Positions 1 through 10,963 of a DNA stretch of 64,000 bases are shown piece after piece; the stretch's first letter is position 1, and each line of letters begins with the position of its first letter. The position numbers were made by a program, and so were the translations under genes. The notes below the pieces were generated by a model. The model had not been told where the DNA came from. It ran no database searches and saw nothing but the letters and a program-made list of their open reading frames with translations. Source of the DNA: Mastigias papua (taxonomy: Eukaryota > Cnidaria > Scyphozoa > Rhizostomeae > Mastigiidae). The DNA lies in the NCBI GenBank assembly GCA_964019165.1, contig OZ025276.1, positions 8,812,005 through 8,876,004 on the forward strand. Direction: 5' to 3'.

Positions 1-7
1 AAAATAG

Positions 8-316
8 TTTATAAGAAAATGAGGCTCAAAGTGCCAAAATCTTAAGAAAATGCCAAGAAAATAACGAGGCTCAAGTTCGAAAGTGTACCTGTTGTACTTA
101 CCAGAAATCGATATCAGCTCATTCTTTGCAAGCTCCTATACTCAGATCGAAGCTTTTCTTTGATAATTCTGATTAACAAAGATTAAACTTTTTATTACAA
201 ACAATCCTAACCTCTTTTAGTTAGTCTACTCCAATAAACGTTAAGAAAATCTCAGCCTGACTTTCATGAAAAGTCAAGAACACTGAGGCTCAGACAAAAC
301 ATGGTTTTCTTATAAA
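8..316. mobile_element. Possible small inverted-repeat element (TTTATAAGA-type)
   Basis: The stretch opens with TTTATAAGAAAATGAGGCTC and closes with a sequence whose reverse complement starts TTTATAAGAAAA, with GAGGCTC/GAGCCTC also mirrored near the ends. No coding region is visible. The ends resemble those of the elements at 37342-37647, 53117-53422 and 60290-60612, so it may be a distant member of that MITE-like family. The inverted termini are short (12 bp) and no target duplication was confirmed. Confidence 0.35.
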
Positions 317-536
317 AATGTGTATTTTCATTTACGTAGAGACTAGCCAGAAAGTTATTTAACAATCGTTTACACTACAATTATAATTTACAGCTGTTTA
401 TCAAAGAGGAGGCAAAGAATCAAAATAAATAGGTCATATAGTAGATGGGAGATGTTACTATACGGGTACCGCATCAATCAGTTCTAGGCCCTCTGTAATT
501 CAGTATCTTCATAAATGCCATTTTCTTCTTTGCAAA

Positions 537-1119
537 TACCGTAAAAGCCCTATTAAGCCCCGGGGGCTTATTTATTTTTTACAGCCCTAGAGGGGGGCTT
601 AATAGAGAGGGGCGCTTATTAGAGAAGGGGACTTATTATAAACACGAGGTAACTGTTTATAAAACTGTTCTTATGCACTTTCACAGCATGATTTATAAAA
701 TAAAAATTTTGCTAGGAGCTGTGTAGGTTTGTACATACTTAGTCAATTACAACATTATCATCTTCATCGGAATTATCTGGGTCCATTGTTAGTTCTGGGA
801 CATCTTCTACAGAAATTTTGTCTTCTGGGATTTCTTCAAAAGGATCAAAATCAGTATTCTCCAGACTTGTTAGGCGCTCAAGTAAATCTCTACATGGGCC
901 ATACGTAATGAACACGATTTTATCGCCATCAGATCCGTAAAGAGACCCACTTAGTACGCATATTTTGCAGCTCCAGTTAGTGCTTTCTTTCTTTAGCATC
1001 AGAGGCTAAAGAGGGGGGCTTAACAGACAGGGGGCTTATTTTCAACTTTTGCTTGAAAAGGGTGGCTTAATAGAGAGGGGGCTTATTAGAGAGGGGGACT
1101 TGATAGAGCTTTTACGGTA
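537..1119. mobile_element. MITE-like element, TACCGTAAA family, copy 1
   Basis: Termini are inverted 20-mers (TACCGTAAAAGCCCTATTAA against TACCGTAAAAGCTCTATCAA, 18 of 20 matching) flanked by TA. Subterminal DNA is rich in GGGGGCTTATTAGAGAGG-like blocks pointing inward from both ends. Two other members sit at 8547-8858 and 54715-55020. The TA ends suggest Tc1/mariner-type insertion (inference). This copy is longer than the others (583 bp against about 310) and holds an 86-codon open frame on the - strand at 739-999. Confidence 0.7.
739..999 (-). CDS. Small acidic open frame inside the 537-1119 element
   Basis: An 86-codon open frame on the - strand lies wholly inside the inverted-repeat element, and its C-terminal half is strongly acidic (many D/E, with a run such as DPDNSDEDDN). 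The product is not recognised. It could be the remaining 3' end of the transposase of a longer parent element, since it fills the interior that the two shorter family members lack. It could equally be chance. The open frame's first codon may not be the true start. Confidence 0.25.
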   Translation of the reverse strand: MLKKESTNWSCKICVLSGSLYGSDGDKIVFITYGPCRDLLERLTSLENTDFDPFEEIPEDKISVEDVPELTMDPDNSDEDDNVVID

Positions 1120-1490
1120 GTACTAACAAATGTAACTACAGCCTGGTTCACGACTGTGAAGCAAGAGCCTAAGCAAGCGAAGTAAGCATGCGTTGTAGCA
1201 GTTAAAGAGCTATATGCTCAAGACACTATCCTTCGGGGGGGGGGGGGGTCCCCTGTTATAAATATTTCACCAACGATGATGATAATCTCTTACAGCATGA
1301 CTAACGTCATACATTACGTACACGTTCCCTATGAGTACATCACTCCCTCCTAGAATGGCTCGAGTGCTCCACGGTATGCTAAAAATTTATATACTTTAAT
1401 ATTCCTATCAAAAAGTGGCCTCACAGGTGCATTGAAAAGGGATTTTCGTGTATAAATATTATTAAATGTAATGAAATAAGTGAAGTGAAC

Positions 1491-1748
1491 TCACCACTCT
1501 GCATGCCCTTTCCAGCGATCTCTGAAATGGCTTTCTATCGTTTGTCTGTCGTTAAATCCACCGAGTCTTACATCATAGGGACATGGATATTCAGGCCACA
1601 ACTCTACCAGCTTCTCTTCATTTAGGGTCTCGCTAACGAATTCAGTTGGTTTTTCTTCGCTGCTTGTCTCTTTATCCGGGAAATCGGTTTTCGCGTAACA
1701 AAGAATATACTGAAGCCTACTTAGCAAAAATGCAATAGACAATTTCAA
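1491..1748 (-). pseudogene. MADF-type DNA-binding exon fragment
   Basis: The last 40 or so codons read EEKLVELWPEYPCPYDVR followed by FNDRQTIESHFRDRW. This matches the first half of a MADF (Myb/SANT-like in Adf-1) domain, where a hydrophobic helix precedes a P-x-LYD/W-x box and a K/NDR turn. Directly after it the strand reads TG|GTGAGT (GT at 1494-1493), a canonical splice donor, so this looks like one exon of a spliced gene. MADF proteins occur as host regulators and as the accessory protein of PIF/Harbinger transposons. No second half of the domain was found nearby to the left, so the gene is partial here or continues out of sight. Confidence 0.5.
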
Positions 1749-1929
1749 AAATTCTCCAAGAAAAAAGGCACTTTACCTTCTTGAGGAAGAGGGTAGGGTC
1801 CAGGCCCCCAGGATCCACCCCGTGGTTGCGCTGTTATAAAACTAGTTATATTTTTGTCTTTGATTTCATCATGTTAAGTAACGTTGGTTCTCTGTTCCTA
1901 TGTGTTCCGTTTTTTTTTGTTGCCCCGTC

Positions 1930-3593
1930 ATCAGAATTCCAGGTCTTGCATTTCTTTGCTTCCTGTTCTTGGAAAATTGTTTGAAAAACTACTGTTTGAT
2001 TCGATGTACAAACACCTTTGTACTAATGGCCTCTTGACTGGCCATCAATCGGGTTTTCGTCCTTGTGATTCAACCATAAATCAGTTATTATCCATATCTC
2101 ATAAAATCTATACTGGTTTTGAAGAAAGGCCTCGCAGGGAAACACGTGCTGTTTTCTTAGATTTTTCTAAGGCTTTGGACAGGGTATGGCACGAGGGGCT
2201 ACTGTATAAACTTGAGTGCAATGGCATATCTGGGAATCTCCTCGAACTTTTTCGAAATTTCCTTTCAAATCGTAAGCAAAGGGTATTGTTAAATGGTAAA
2301 AAGTCTGAATGGGCAGAAATATCCGCGGGAGTTCCCCAAGGATCAGTTTTGGGACCTCTTCTCTTCCTTGTCTACATTAATGACCTAGTTGGGAATGTAA
2401 GATGTGATATAAAGCTCTTCGCCGATGATACGTCGCTCTTTTCAGTTGTCTATGATAAGTCCAAAACTGCAGCAGAGCTAGACAGGGATTTAGAAAGAGT
2501 GCGCCTATGGGCTTGGCAATGGAAAATGAAATTTAATACTGAGAAAACTGAAGAGGTCATCTTCTCCGCCAAGAAAGTTAAACCAATCCACCCCCCTTTG
2601 TCTTTTGGCGATGATGACGTAGTAAGAAAAAGCGAACACAAACATCTTGGCATGATTTTTGATTCAAAGCTAGATTTGCAAAGTCACATCAAAGAAGCGA
2701 TACAAAAAGCGAGGCGAGGAATTGGGATGATACGATACCTTTCCAAATATGTTTCAAGAGATGTGTTAGATCAAATATATAAGATTTATGTTACACCGCA
2801 TCTTGATTATGGAGATATTATTTATCATAAATATGATCCCCAAATGCATCTAAACTTTACACAGCGACTTGAACAGGCTCAGTATTGCGCTGCCCTTGCG
2901 GTGACAGGTGCATGGAGAGGAACAAGTAGGGAACGTCTTTACAAGGAACTTGGTTGGGAGAACTTGTATGACAGAAGATGGTATAGACGACTGTGTCCTT
3001 TTTTTAATTTGATAAAATTCCGTTCCCCAAATTATTTGTTTGTTGAAATTCCCCCAGAGCGCAACGTAAGCTACAATTTACGAAATATGAGAAGCTATGA
3101 CCAAAATGTTGGAAGAACTGTGCGATACTCGAACACCTACTTTCAAAATGCACCTTTTGAGTGGAATTTGCTTGATGATGACACAAAAAACTCGACGTCA
3201 ATTTCTGAGTTCAAACGTAAATTATTTGCTTTGATAAGACCCAGAAAGAATTCAGTTTACGGTACAAATGATATTGTCGGTGTCAGGCACTTGTCAAAAT
3301 TGCATCTAAATTTCAGTGGACTAAATGAGCACAGATTCAGACATAACTTCGACTGTCTAGATCCTGTCTGCCTGTGTGGCATTGCTAATGAAGAGAGTGA
3401 ATATTTCCTCCTGCACTGCTCCCTTTTTGAAGAAGCTCGAAGAGATCTCCTTGTCAGCTTATCCGATATTTCTAGGTTGGATATAGCAAGACTGGACCCA
3501 CAATCCCTAAGCCATTTAATGCTGTTTGGAAATCCAGATCTGACCCTAATAGCCAACAGAATGATAATGGAGGCAACGATTAATTATGTGTAG
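1930..3593 (+). CDS. Non-LTR retrotransposon reverse transcriptase, 5'-truncated
   Basis: One long frame (open from 1884, stop at 3591-3593) encodes a LINE reverse transcriptase. Visible motifs in order: the SLLPVLGKLFEKLL entry block, motif A FLDFSKALDRVWHEGL near 2155, motif B AGVPQGSVLGPLLFL near 2330, motif C LFADDTSLF near 2415, then thumb and connection. At the C terminus there is a CLCG...HC zinc-knuckle-like cluster near 3370-3420. The order fits Jockey/CR1-like LINEs. No apurinic endonuclease domain and no ORF1 precede it, and homology begins abruptly near 1930, so the copy is 5'-truncated as most LINE insertions are. The RT catalytic aspartates are intact. The frame has no internal stop, which suggests a fairly recent insertion. 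The 3' untranslated part probably continues some way past 3593. Confidence 0.9.
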
Positions 3594-4599
3594 TCAGTCG
3601 TTATGTGAAGTCGTCGTTAACAGTGTTGTCGTGAGGTTCAGTCAAAGTCGTCGTCGTGTTGCTGTTTTGGGAAATTGCCGTTCGTTAGCGTTACTGAGTT
3701 CGTTACAGTATCAAGCCTATTGGAGGGTCACAGTCAGTTATTGTTTGTATTATAGTTGCCGTCAGTGAAAGTTATTATTTAGTTGTCACTGTTAATATTA
3801 TTGCTGGTTTTCGAAAAAGATTTAGAGATATTTATTGTTCAGCAAGGAAACTTTTGATTATTTTTATTGTCAATCCTGTAAAATCTTGTTATTTTACAGT
3901 GCGCCCTGCAGTGGTATTGCAGAACTTCTCGTACTGTCCTCTGATCTGGCTATTTGTAGCAAAGTTACCCTTAATGACGATCTAAAATTGACATCTTCTC
4001 TTGCTAAATTCAAAACAAATACTAGGCTGGGATGCGACTGCAATGGCGAACCGTCAGGGTATTCAAGGTATTCAGTGAATACCTTGGGACATTAGACAAA
4101 TACTTTTTTCATAAACCTGTTCCCTTACTGATTAAATGCACCCTCCAAAATGATCATTACTTTTTGACAAGGGGGCTTCCGCTCCTTTGAGCCCCCTACC
4201 ATCACTCCTAGTACTGCGTAGAATGAATCTAATACAGGGGTCACCAAACTACGGCGGCATGTTGGGGATATTCACCAAATCCCCCGCCCTGGAATGCGTT
4301 TTCATCCCACGGTAACGGACGAAAACTCAATTGAATTCCCAGGTTGTTTGGCAGATTTAGGAGAAATAACAAGACACCATTTTTATGACAATTAAAAGTT
4401 TATCGAACTATTTCCACAGTCTATATACGTGCCAAGCACTCAGTACTCTCCGAAGTTTTCTTTTATCTCCTTTTACGTTATTTACATTGAATTTAATATA
4501 CGTCATTTCAATAACGGCAAACTATCAGGCCTGCCAACGATGCTGGATGCCAGAGTACTAGTTTTATCGTTCGTTTCATGGCTACGTGGTGATATGTAA
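3594..4599. other. Non-coding stretch after the LINE
   Basis: No convincing gene is seen. The first few hundred bases are GT-rich (repeated GTCGTCGTGTTG-like blocks) and may be the LINE 3' untranslated region. The rest holds only short chance open frames. Confidence 0.5.
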
Positions 4600-4826
4600 T
4601 GAGCGAGTGGCCAAGTGGTTAGAGCGCTTGACTGATGAGCGGAACATCGATGGTTCGAGTCGAACACTCGGATCATAGTGGGGATGTTCGCTCACTTTCC
4701 ATCTAGCAGCAAATAGGTGCCCGATGACAACACTGTGGAAGTTAAAGGCGGCGAGGAAAGGAACTGGCCACATTACTTCACTGTGCCGACGGCTCAGGAT
4801 AAGTTTCCCTCTAACGGGCACCCCCC
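4600..4826 (+). mobile_element. tRNA-derived SINE or tRNA pseudogene with tail
   Basis: A tRNA-like head starts GAGCGAGTGGCCAAGTGG. TGGCCAAGTGG fits the RNA polymerase III A box (TRGYNNARNNG), and GGTTCGAGTCG at about 4652 fits the B box (GGTTCGANTCC) except for the last base. The T-stem and acceptor stem do not pair properly, so a functional tRNA is unlikely. An unrelated GC-richer body follows, ending near a run of C at 4823-4832. Head plus unrelated tail is the SINE layout. No poly-A or target duplication was identified. Confidence 0.6.
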
Positions 4827-5046
4827 CCCAAACATACGGAATAGTACATGGGACCCATCTTCACCTAGTGATATATAAAATGTCACTCCCGTATTCCTGT
4901 TGGTTCCGGCGTTTTGTAGTCGTGCAAATTTCATGCCATCGTATATCTCTCTTTTTCTTTTTGGTTTTACATCTTTTTCTAAGAATTTTTGTGCCGGCTT
5001 GCAAGTATTGAGCAAAATGATTATGTGGTCATCGCTCGCCATTCTT

Positions 5047-5298
5047 TCAGTTATTTGGCCTACTGTAAATATGCTTCATGACCCTTGATCCAACAGAAAA
5101 GGTAAACAGCTTTACATCATGTCCACATCCAGGCTTGCCGAGAGCTTTGTAGGGTCCCATTATAACATACATATGAAATTTTAAAGTTATTCCAGTCACC
5201 ACAGAATCATTCCACGAACTATCAGGGGGCCTCTGAGGTTCGGGGCAAGGAGTAAGATCATCTCTCCCCCTCTTAGCCTCTCCATCCACACCCGACAT
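5047..5298 (-). CDS. Open frame in the 3' flank of the discoidin gene, product unknown
   Basis: From an ATG at 5298 an 83-codon frame runs to 5047, about 160 bp downstream of the discoidin stop. It includes WNDSVVTGITLKFHMYVIMG and GKPGCGHDVKLF. The identical frame exists at 10964-11215. In the third copy (26537-26900) the DNA is recognisably related, but it has indels that are not multiples of three in the N-terminal half. That argues for a conserved 3' untranslated region rather than a protein. No known domain is recognised. Confidence 0.25.
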   Translation of the reverse strand: MSGVDGEAKRGRDDLTPCPEPQRPPDSSWNDSVVTGITLKFHMYVIMGPYKALGKPGCGHDVKLFTFSVGSRVMKHIYSRPNN

Positions 5299-5461
5299 TT
5301 TAATTCTGATAAGGTACTCAAGAAAACGCAAAAAAAACTGCAAAAAATCTCCTATATTTACTGCATTTCTCAATTCTGCTTGAAAGTCAGACTTACTAAT
5401 ACGCTGGTGACTTCTGTATCTACTAAAGTCACTACCAATAGCTACTACAGAAAATTCAGAT

Positions 5462-6031
5462 TTATGTAAACAGTCCCCAATTATACATTATCATAGAGCC
5501 TTTTCTCCACCATTTAGCTATCACCCGATAAAACTGGTATCGTCCTGGGTACATTGCTTGCACAATTTGACTGGAAAGAAATGGATATGTACCTGGTGAG
5601 TGCCATTTGTCGCTATTTGCTATAGCAACCATCTTCCAGCTACTACCGTCCATCGATCCCTCGAGAAAAAAATCATCCAATGGACTGTGTAAACCACCAG
5701 CATACCCAGTAACAGCGAAAGCTCTCACATAATATGGCCTCTTCAGGTCAACACTGATGTACGCAATAGATTCAGAATCAGACTTCGCTTCAACTCCGTA
5801 AGTAGCCACGTTAGTTGGAAACAGCCATTGTCTTTCGTCTGCTACATTCTTTCCATGGCCCCTTAGAGGTGGCGGATAAACAGTAAATGTGAAGCTATCT
5901 CGATCTCTCATGGTCAGGATGTTGCTTTCGGAAATTCCAACAGATAGCCGAGACTTTTGTCCTTCAACGTGCAAAAGAGTTCTATAAAGCATTATTGCTA
6001 AAATCCAAGCCTTTACGAAATGCTTCAACAT
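5462..6031 (-). CDS. Secreted discoidin-like (F5/8 type C) protein, copy 1
   Basis: A single-exon frame of 189 residues starts at the ATG at 6031. A further in-frame extension upstream lacks an ATG. The first 25 residues (MLKHFVKAWILAIMLYRT...) are a typical signal peptide. The rest matches the discoidin / coagulation factor 5/8 C fold: a DERQWL tryptophan, the ISVDLKRPYYVRAFAVTGYAG strand pair, FFLEGSMDGSSWKMVAI, and a C-terminal YQFYRVIAKWW block before the stop. F5/8C domains bind lipids or glycans outside cells, so a secreted lectin-like or matrix role is plausible (family knowledge). Here one domain makes up nearly the whole protein. Paralogues lie at 11379-11972 and 27008-27607, with a relic at 6938-7280. 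Confidence 0.8.
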   Translation of the reverse strand: MLKHFVKAWILAIMLYRTLLHVEGQKSRLSVGISESNILTMRDRDSFTFTVYPPPLRGHGKNVADERQWLFPTNVATYGVEAKSDSESIAYISVDLKRPYYVRAFAVTGYAGGLHSPLDDFFLEGSMDGSSWKMVAIANSDKWHSPGTYPFLSSQIVQAMYPGRYQFYRVIAKWWRKGSMIMYNWGLFT

Positions 6032-6350
6032 CTTCCTGGCACAAAATTCCACAGTCTGTCGTCTCGAGAATACAAGATAATGCAGATTGTTCGTACGTCT
6101 GTCCGTAAATGGAATCAGCGATTAACTGAACCGAGCCGCCTCAGTCTCTTGATAAAGGCTGGCTTCCAGTATGGCGAATACGCGACAATTGCTATAAAAA
6201 GGGTGTGATTTGACGTGCAGTCCCCTGCTTCTACCTGCTGGTTCCACTTGGCGAACAGCGCGATAAATGCTTAAGTTGAACAGCGAACTCTCCATGCGCC
6301 CAACTGGAGTGTTGAATTAAGTATAAGTTGGAAGAAAAATTCTGTGTAAA

Positions 6351-6937
6351 CCATCACGTGATTGTAGTATTCTATTACATGTTACTGACCTCAGCAACTT
6401 TTACAGCTCAGTTCTGCATGTGCTGATTTACCATATTGTCACAACGTGGAGTTTTCTCTAGCTACTCCCGTAACTCAGTCTTTGCATTCTCTTCAAAATG
6501 AGACACAAGCGGCACAGAAAACACAAATCTGTAGTTGTACGATTATATGTGAATGACACGAACTATTTACAAGATAACGAATCTCCAGTGAGACTGGAAT
6601 TAGTGCGTAGTTGCTCGCTTAGCAATTACAAAGGAGCAAATGAAAAGTTACTACACGGATTAAAACTAACCAATCAAATGTCTAAGGATCTGAATTTACG
6701 TAAACACTAAGTGATAAACAGGAAAGGTGTGTGTGAGAGAATATACAGAGGATCATTGGTTAGAATACAGTCAAAGCCTAAAACTAGATATAATTGAGCG
6801 AAAGAGAGGTGATTACGCAAAGGAACTTGGAAGAGAGGCTAAACTCAATCTACGAGGAAATATGATTCAATGGTGCACACAGCATGAATGTTACGACGTA
6901 TTAGACATGAAAAACGAATGAACAGAAAAAAGTGGTA
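6351..6937. other. Non-coding stretch
   Basis: Only two short + strand frames occur here (6498-6710 and 6727-6921). Neither resembles a family I know. Nothing else is seen. Confidence 0.4.
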
Positions 6938-7280
6938 TCGTGACAATATAGCCACTTGTCCATCCTTTAGTTATCACACCATAAAACTGGTATCGTTCTG
7001 GGTACAAGGCTTGTACGATTTGGCTTGGATGAAATGAAAATGTACTGAGTGCGTTCCATTGCTCTGCTTTCCCCATCGCAGCCATTTCCAAGTCACTCCC
7101 GTCATCGAATTGGCTTGTGTGGGCTACCAGGATAACTAGTCGCAGCAAAATCTCTCACAAAATATGGCCTCTTGGGGTCAACACTGATGTAAGCATTCCC
7201 TTCAGAATCAGCTTTCGACCAAACTACATAGGCAGCCCAGTTAGCATAAGCATATAACCAATGTCCCTCATCTGCTACCA
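6938..7280 (-). pseudogene. Broken discoidin-like gene copy
   Basis: Read on the - strand, two frames together cover the discoidin core: ADSEGNAYISVDPKRPYFVR in one, SQIVQALYPERYQFYGVI in another. The frame shifts near 7140. The N-terminal signal peptide is missing and the C-terminal NWGLF block is altered. It resembles the 27-kb gene (shared ADSEG and KRPYFVR) more than its close neighbours, so it is an older copy. At the 5' side it breaks off into an RT relic. Confidence 0.7.
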
Positions 7281-7284
7281 AGTT

Positions 7285-8030
7285 TGACAGAAACCTTCAT
7301 ACCCTCGTACAATGGACACCTAAATATTTATTGTTTTGAACCAGTGCTACCTTGTCATAACGAATATTTAGTTGTAAACTCTCATTCCTTTCCTTAAGGA
7401 TTTTACTTGCTATGTTTAGATGACATCAGCATTGAATTTGGCTTCATAATATTCAAGGAAAGGCTACTACCTTTTAGCCACATGTCTAGTTGCTTAAGAT
7501 CATTATAATAGCTACAATGTCCTATTCTGACTATGATATTAGACTGTGGCCACCATATTAGCTCCTCGCGTTTACTAGTCTCCTAATCCTAAGAGGGCCG
7601 GAACCTAATACTTGTCAAGGGGGTTGGTCTCTACATTACAATAGCCTCATTCAGTTGGGTAATGTTGTGTGATTGGTTGCATAAACTGGTGTCATCAACA
7701 TGCATGGAAACGTGGAATTTTTGACAGCTTGTGAGGAATCATGCATGTAAAGTAGGAGTAACAAGGAACCAAGACCAGAGCCTTGTGGTAAACCTATATC
7801 AATGTTCTCTAAAGTCAAGTCAACATCATTGACGCCACAGAACTTTTTTCTGTTAAATAAACAAGATTGGAACCAGGACAGTTCTCGATCCAGAACTCCA
7901 TAATGTTCCAGCTTCCTACATAAAACGTCATGGTCAACAGTATCAAAGGCCTTTTATAAATCAATATATACCAGACCAACAAGCTTTCCAGTATCCAACC
8001 CACTGCATCAATCATCGGTGTTTTTGAGGA
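7285..8030 (-). pseudogene. Decayed LINE reverse transcriptase fragment
   Basis: On the - strand a broken frame gives AFDTVDHDVLCRKLEHYGVL (motif A, near 7950), GLPQGSGLGSLLLLLYMHD (motif B, near 7790), a damaged motif C reading CMLMTP where FADDT is expected, and the NKYLGVHC block near 7330. Several stops and frameshifts and the lost catalytic aspartates show it is dead. No endonuclease or ORF1 is visible. Confidence 0.75.
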
Positions 8031-8230
8031 GAAAGTTCAGGGTGGTGTAATTTAAAAATGTATCTTGTCCTAAGAAATCTGTTTCTTCTTACCTCCTATC
8101 CTAATCACGTGATGCGATACACTCCCAGTTCTTCTAGACTCTCCGCGCGGAAAATCCGAATCTAAGCTACTTTAAAATGCTTAAACGAACAAAACAAAAC
8201 AATTCAAAACAACGAAGCAAAAATACTGAT

Positions 8231-9600
8231 TAAGATATAAAGTCGATGACATGTTCGTCCATCACTGAAATTATCTGTGATCCCGAAAAGTCAATTAGCT
8301 CATTATTTGGCTCTTTATCCATTTTTTCCGCAAGTTCGAAGGGGTACAACAGTTTAATCGGACGTCGAATATTGACAGTTTTGCCGTTACTCTACACCCG
8401 CACTACAGCTTAACGAGCGTTTCGATCCTTTCCGCGAATTAATTCAACGATTCTTCCCAATCTCCACATTTGACGCGATCTTTTTCTTCGTAAACTGTTA
8501 GGATATGTCATTTACCAATTATGCGATTATTCAAGGTTTTCTTAGCTACCGTAACTCCTCGAATCAGCCCCCTCCCCTCGAATAAGCCCTCCCCCTCGAA
8601 TAAGCCCCCATGCTAGAATTTCAAATTGTTAATAAGCCCCCCTCGAATAAGTCCCCACCCTAGGTGATGATGAAGACTGTAATAAAGACTAATGCTTAAA
8701 TTTAGACTGTTCTTGTAATAGTATGGAGAAAAGGAGCTTAGGGAATGAGCTTTTTATACGACATTTGTCAAATAATTTTGTAAACCCCCATCGAATAAGC
8801 CCCCCTCGAATAAGCCCCCACCCAAAAAGCATGAAAAATAATTCGAGGATTTACGGTATATGAAATTCGCGCAAACTCGCTAAATATTCCCTTTTTAACC
8901 GTCTACGAAAATGTTCCAAAATAAGGTTCAGATATCTATTTACAGTTGCCACTGAAGTCGCAATTCCCATTTTATCCGGTTTATCTAAAACTCTGCGCCC
9001 CATTATTAATTGTCTTGGAGTTAATGGTTCCCTCCCTTCCTCATAGAGGTATGCGAGGGGTCACGAATTAAGAACTCTTTCTACTTCAATCAAATGTGTA
9101 TTTAACTCTTCATGAATAAGCTTAGCGTTTCCTAACGTTTTTCGAAGACATCTTTTAACTGACTGAACGAGTCTTTCATAAAATCCACCGAACCACGGGG
9201 TACGCTCTGTTATCAATTTCCATAGGGTACTATTCTCGACTATATACGACTTTACTGTTGAATCCTTAAATGCTTTCCCATTATCACTAATAATAAACTG
9301 TCGAATCCCCCGTCTAGCTTGAAAACGTTTCAAAGCTCGCATTAAAGCACTGGCTCCCATATCTGGCGCAAGTTCCAAATGAATACCACGAGTGCGAGCA
9401 CAAGTACTTAGAACAATGTACGATTTAAACATTTGCATTTCATGCCCGAAAATATTCTTGACAAAAATAGGCCCTGCAAAATCGATACCTATTTTTGAAA
9501 AGGCGTATCCAATATCTGTCCCAAAGTATGGTAGTGGGGGCTCAGGGGTACATCATAACTCTTTCGGATCAGGAATAGAGAATATCTCCAGTTTCTTCAT
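8231..9600 (-). pseudogene. BEL/Pao integrase and C-terminal relic, split by a MITE
   Basis: The - strand encodes the 3' third of a BEL/Pao polyprotein. It starts with PLPYFGTDIGYAFSKIGIDF (near 9530) and continues into the integrase core (TRGIHLELAPD, FIISDNGKAFKD, TPWFGGFYERLVQSVKRCL). The tail has TPRQLIMGRRVLDKP and LKREYLASLREFH. A MITE at 8547-8858 interrupts it, then it resumes with VNIRRPIKLLYPFELAEK and stops at 8231. At least two in-frame stops (for example near 9060) make it a pseudogene. The order of blocks matches the intact element at 15136-20394, but the sequence is clearly a different lineage. Confidence 0.85.
8547..8858. mobile_element. MITE, TACCGTAAA family, copy 2
   Basis: Left end TACCGTAACTCCTCGAATCA and right end (reverse complement) TACCGTAAATCCTCGAATTA form the inverted termini, with TA at both edges. 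The interior carries CCCCTCGAATAAGCC blocks and lacks an open frame. It sits inside the BEL/Pao integrase relic, whose reading continues on both sides, so the insertion is younger than that relic. Confidence 0.85.
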
Positions 9601-9639
9601 AAAACTGCAGCTCCTGCCCACTCGTATTTAAACAATAGG

Positions 9640-10880
9640 TAACGACTATGTAAAGTTGATGGTACATCTTCTAATGTTCAGTATATAAATCCTGTGTACC
9701 ACAGGGGTCTTGTCTAGGACCTCTGTTGTTCCTGTTATATATTAATGACATGCCTCTTTCACTTCATGAATCAAAAGTGACCATGTATGCAGATGATACT
9801 AGCTTAGCGTACGCTTCCAATAGTCTAGATGATGTAACAAAGTCCATGAATGCTGAACTAGAAAACCTAAGAAAATGGCTGCATGGAAACAAGCTAACTT
9901 TAAATATTGCAAAAACTACATCCATCATAATAGGCACTGACGGGAAACTGCACCAATGTAATGGTGGAGACCTTATACCGGCACATTTCAAAATATCAGG
10001 AGAAGAAATAGAGCAGAAAACATCTGTAAAGTACCTATGAGTTATTTTTGATAATCAAATGGAATGGAAAGGCCATATCAGGCTTGTTTCTTCGAAGGTA
10101 TCTAGGGCTATTGGGATAATAACATATGCCAAAAAAGTACTACCAACCAATTTATTGAAAATGCTGTATTTGGGGCTAGTTGGACCTCATTTTAGATATA
10201 GCTACTCTGTCTAGGGTGTCTGTGGGGTCACTAGCCGCAAAACCCTAGATAAACTGCAAAATAGAGCCATTCGTATTATTACAAATAGTGGGTATAATGT
10301 GTCTGTTGGGTCTCTGCTAAGACAACTACTATTGCCTAGTATTTCTGATATGATCATGTAAGAATCCGCAAGCATGGTGTATAAGGCATTAAATACTGAG
10401 GTACCTCTCTACCTTACAGAGCAGTTTACTAGAGTCTCTGATATAACAAGTAGAACTTTACGTAGCTCTAATTTGAGCTTAGGGCCTCCAATATTAAAAT
10501 CTAGGCATGGCCAAAACTATTTTGCATACAGAGGATCATCGATCTGGAACTCCTTACCTAGTGAAATAAAATCTTTTAGGAGCTTTGGGTCATTCCAGAG
10601 AAAACTGAAAGCCATGCTTGTGGAACAAAATTTAAAAATTTATTTTCACTATTTATTTCCCATATATTTTTTTATTACTATAGACTATACTAGTTTTGAC
10701 TAAGGAATTTTGTGTATAAATAATTTAATATGAATATGACTATTATACTAGTTTGTAAAACTGATTTAGTTGTATATATATTTCTTTGTAAGCATTATTT
10801 TAATTAGGTTTTAACATGGCTCCCTGAAAAACAGACATTAGATCTGAGGGGCCACCATTTATAAATCTTTAAAAATGAAA
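9640..10880 (+). pseudogene. LINE reverse transcriptase fragment with 3' end
   Basis: The + strand reads from RT motif B (QGSCLGPLLFLLYINDM, 9705) through motif C (TMYADDTSLAYAS, 9790) to thumb and C-terminal blocks (LDKLQNRAIRIITNSGYN near 10250, FAYRGSSIWNSLPSEIKSF near 10530). In-frame stops near 10038, 10213 and 10360 inactivate it. Motif A and everything upstream are missing, so it is 5'-truncated. The AT-rich tail to about 10880, ending in a CTGAGGGGCCACC-like segment, is probably its 3' untranslated region. Confidence 0.85.
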
Positions 10881-10963
10881 TAGATGACCTTTTTACTCAG
10901 AATTTTTGTGCCGGCTTGCAAGTATTGAGCACAACGATTATGTGGTCATCGCTCGCCATTCTT

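Larger units (their letters stand above)
4982..6350. repeat. Discoidin gene unit, duplicated copy 1
   Basis: This 1.37-kb block is nearly identical to 10899-12291 over the discoidin gene, its 3' flank and about 300 bp of 5' flank. The shared part begins at AGAATTTTTGTGCCGGCTTG and ends at TCTGTGTAAA. Copy 2 has a 24-bp in-frame insertion in the N-terminal coding part. Unrelated insertions of about 4.5 kb now separate the copies. Confidence 0.9.

Noticed and set aside
4600..4680. Functional tRNA gene
   Set aside because: A and B boxes are present, but the acceptor and T stems do not pair and unrelated tail sequence follows, so a SINE or pseudogene is more likely.
4794..5042. 82-codon - strand open frame (from the ATG at 5042)
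   Set aside because: Only its first 20 or so residues are shared with the other duplicate, after which the sequences part. The 3' part overlaps the SINE. No family resemblance.
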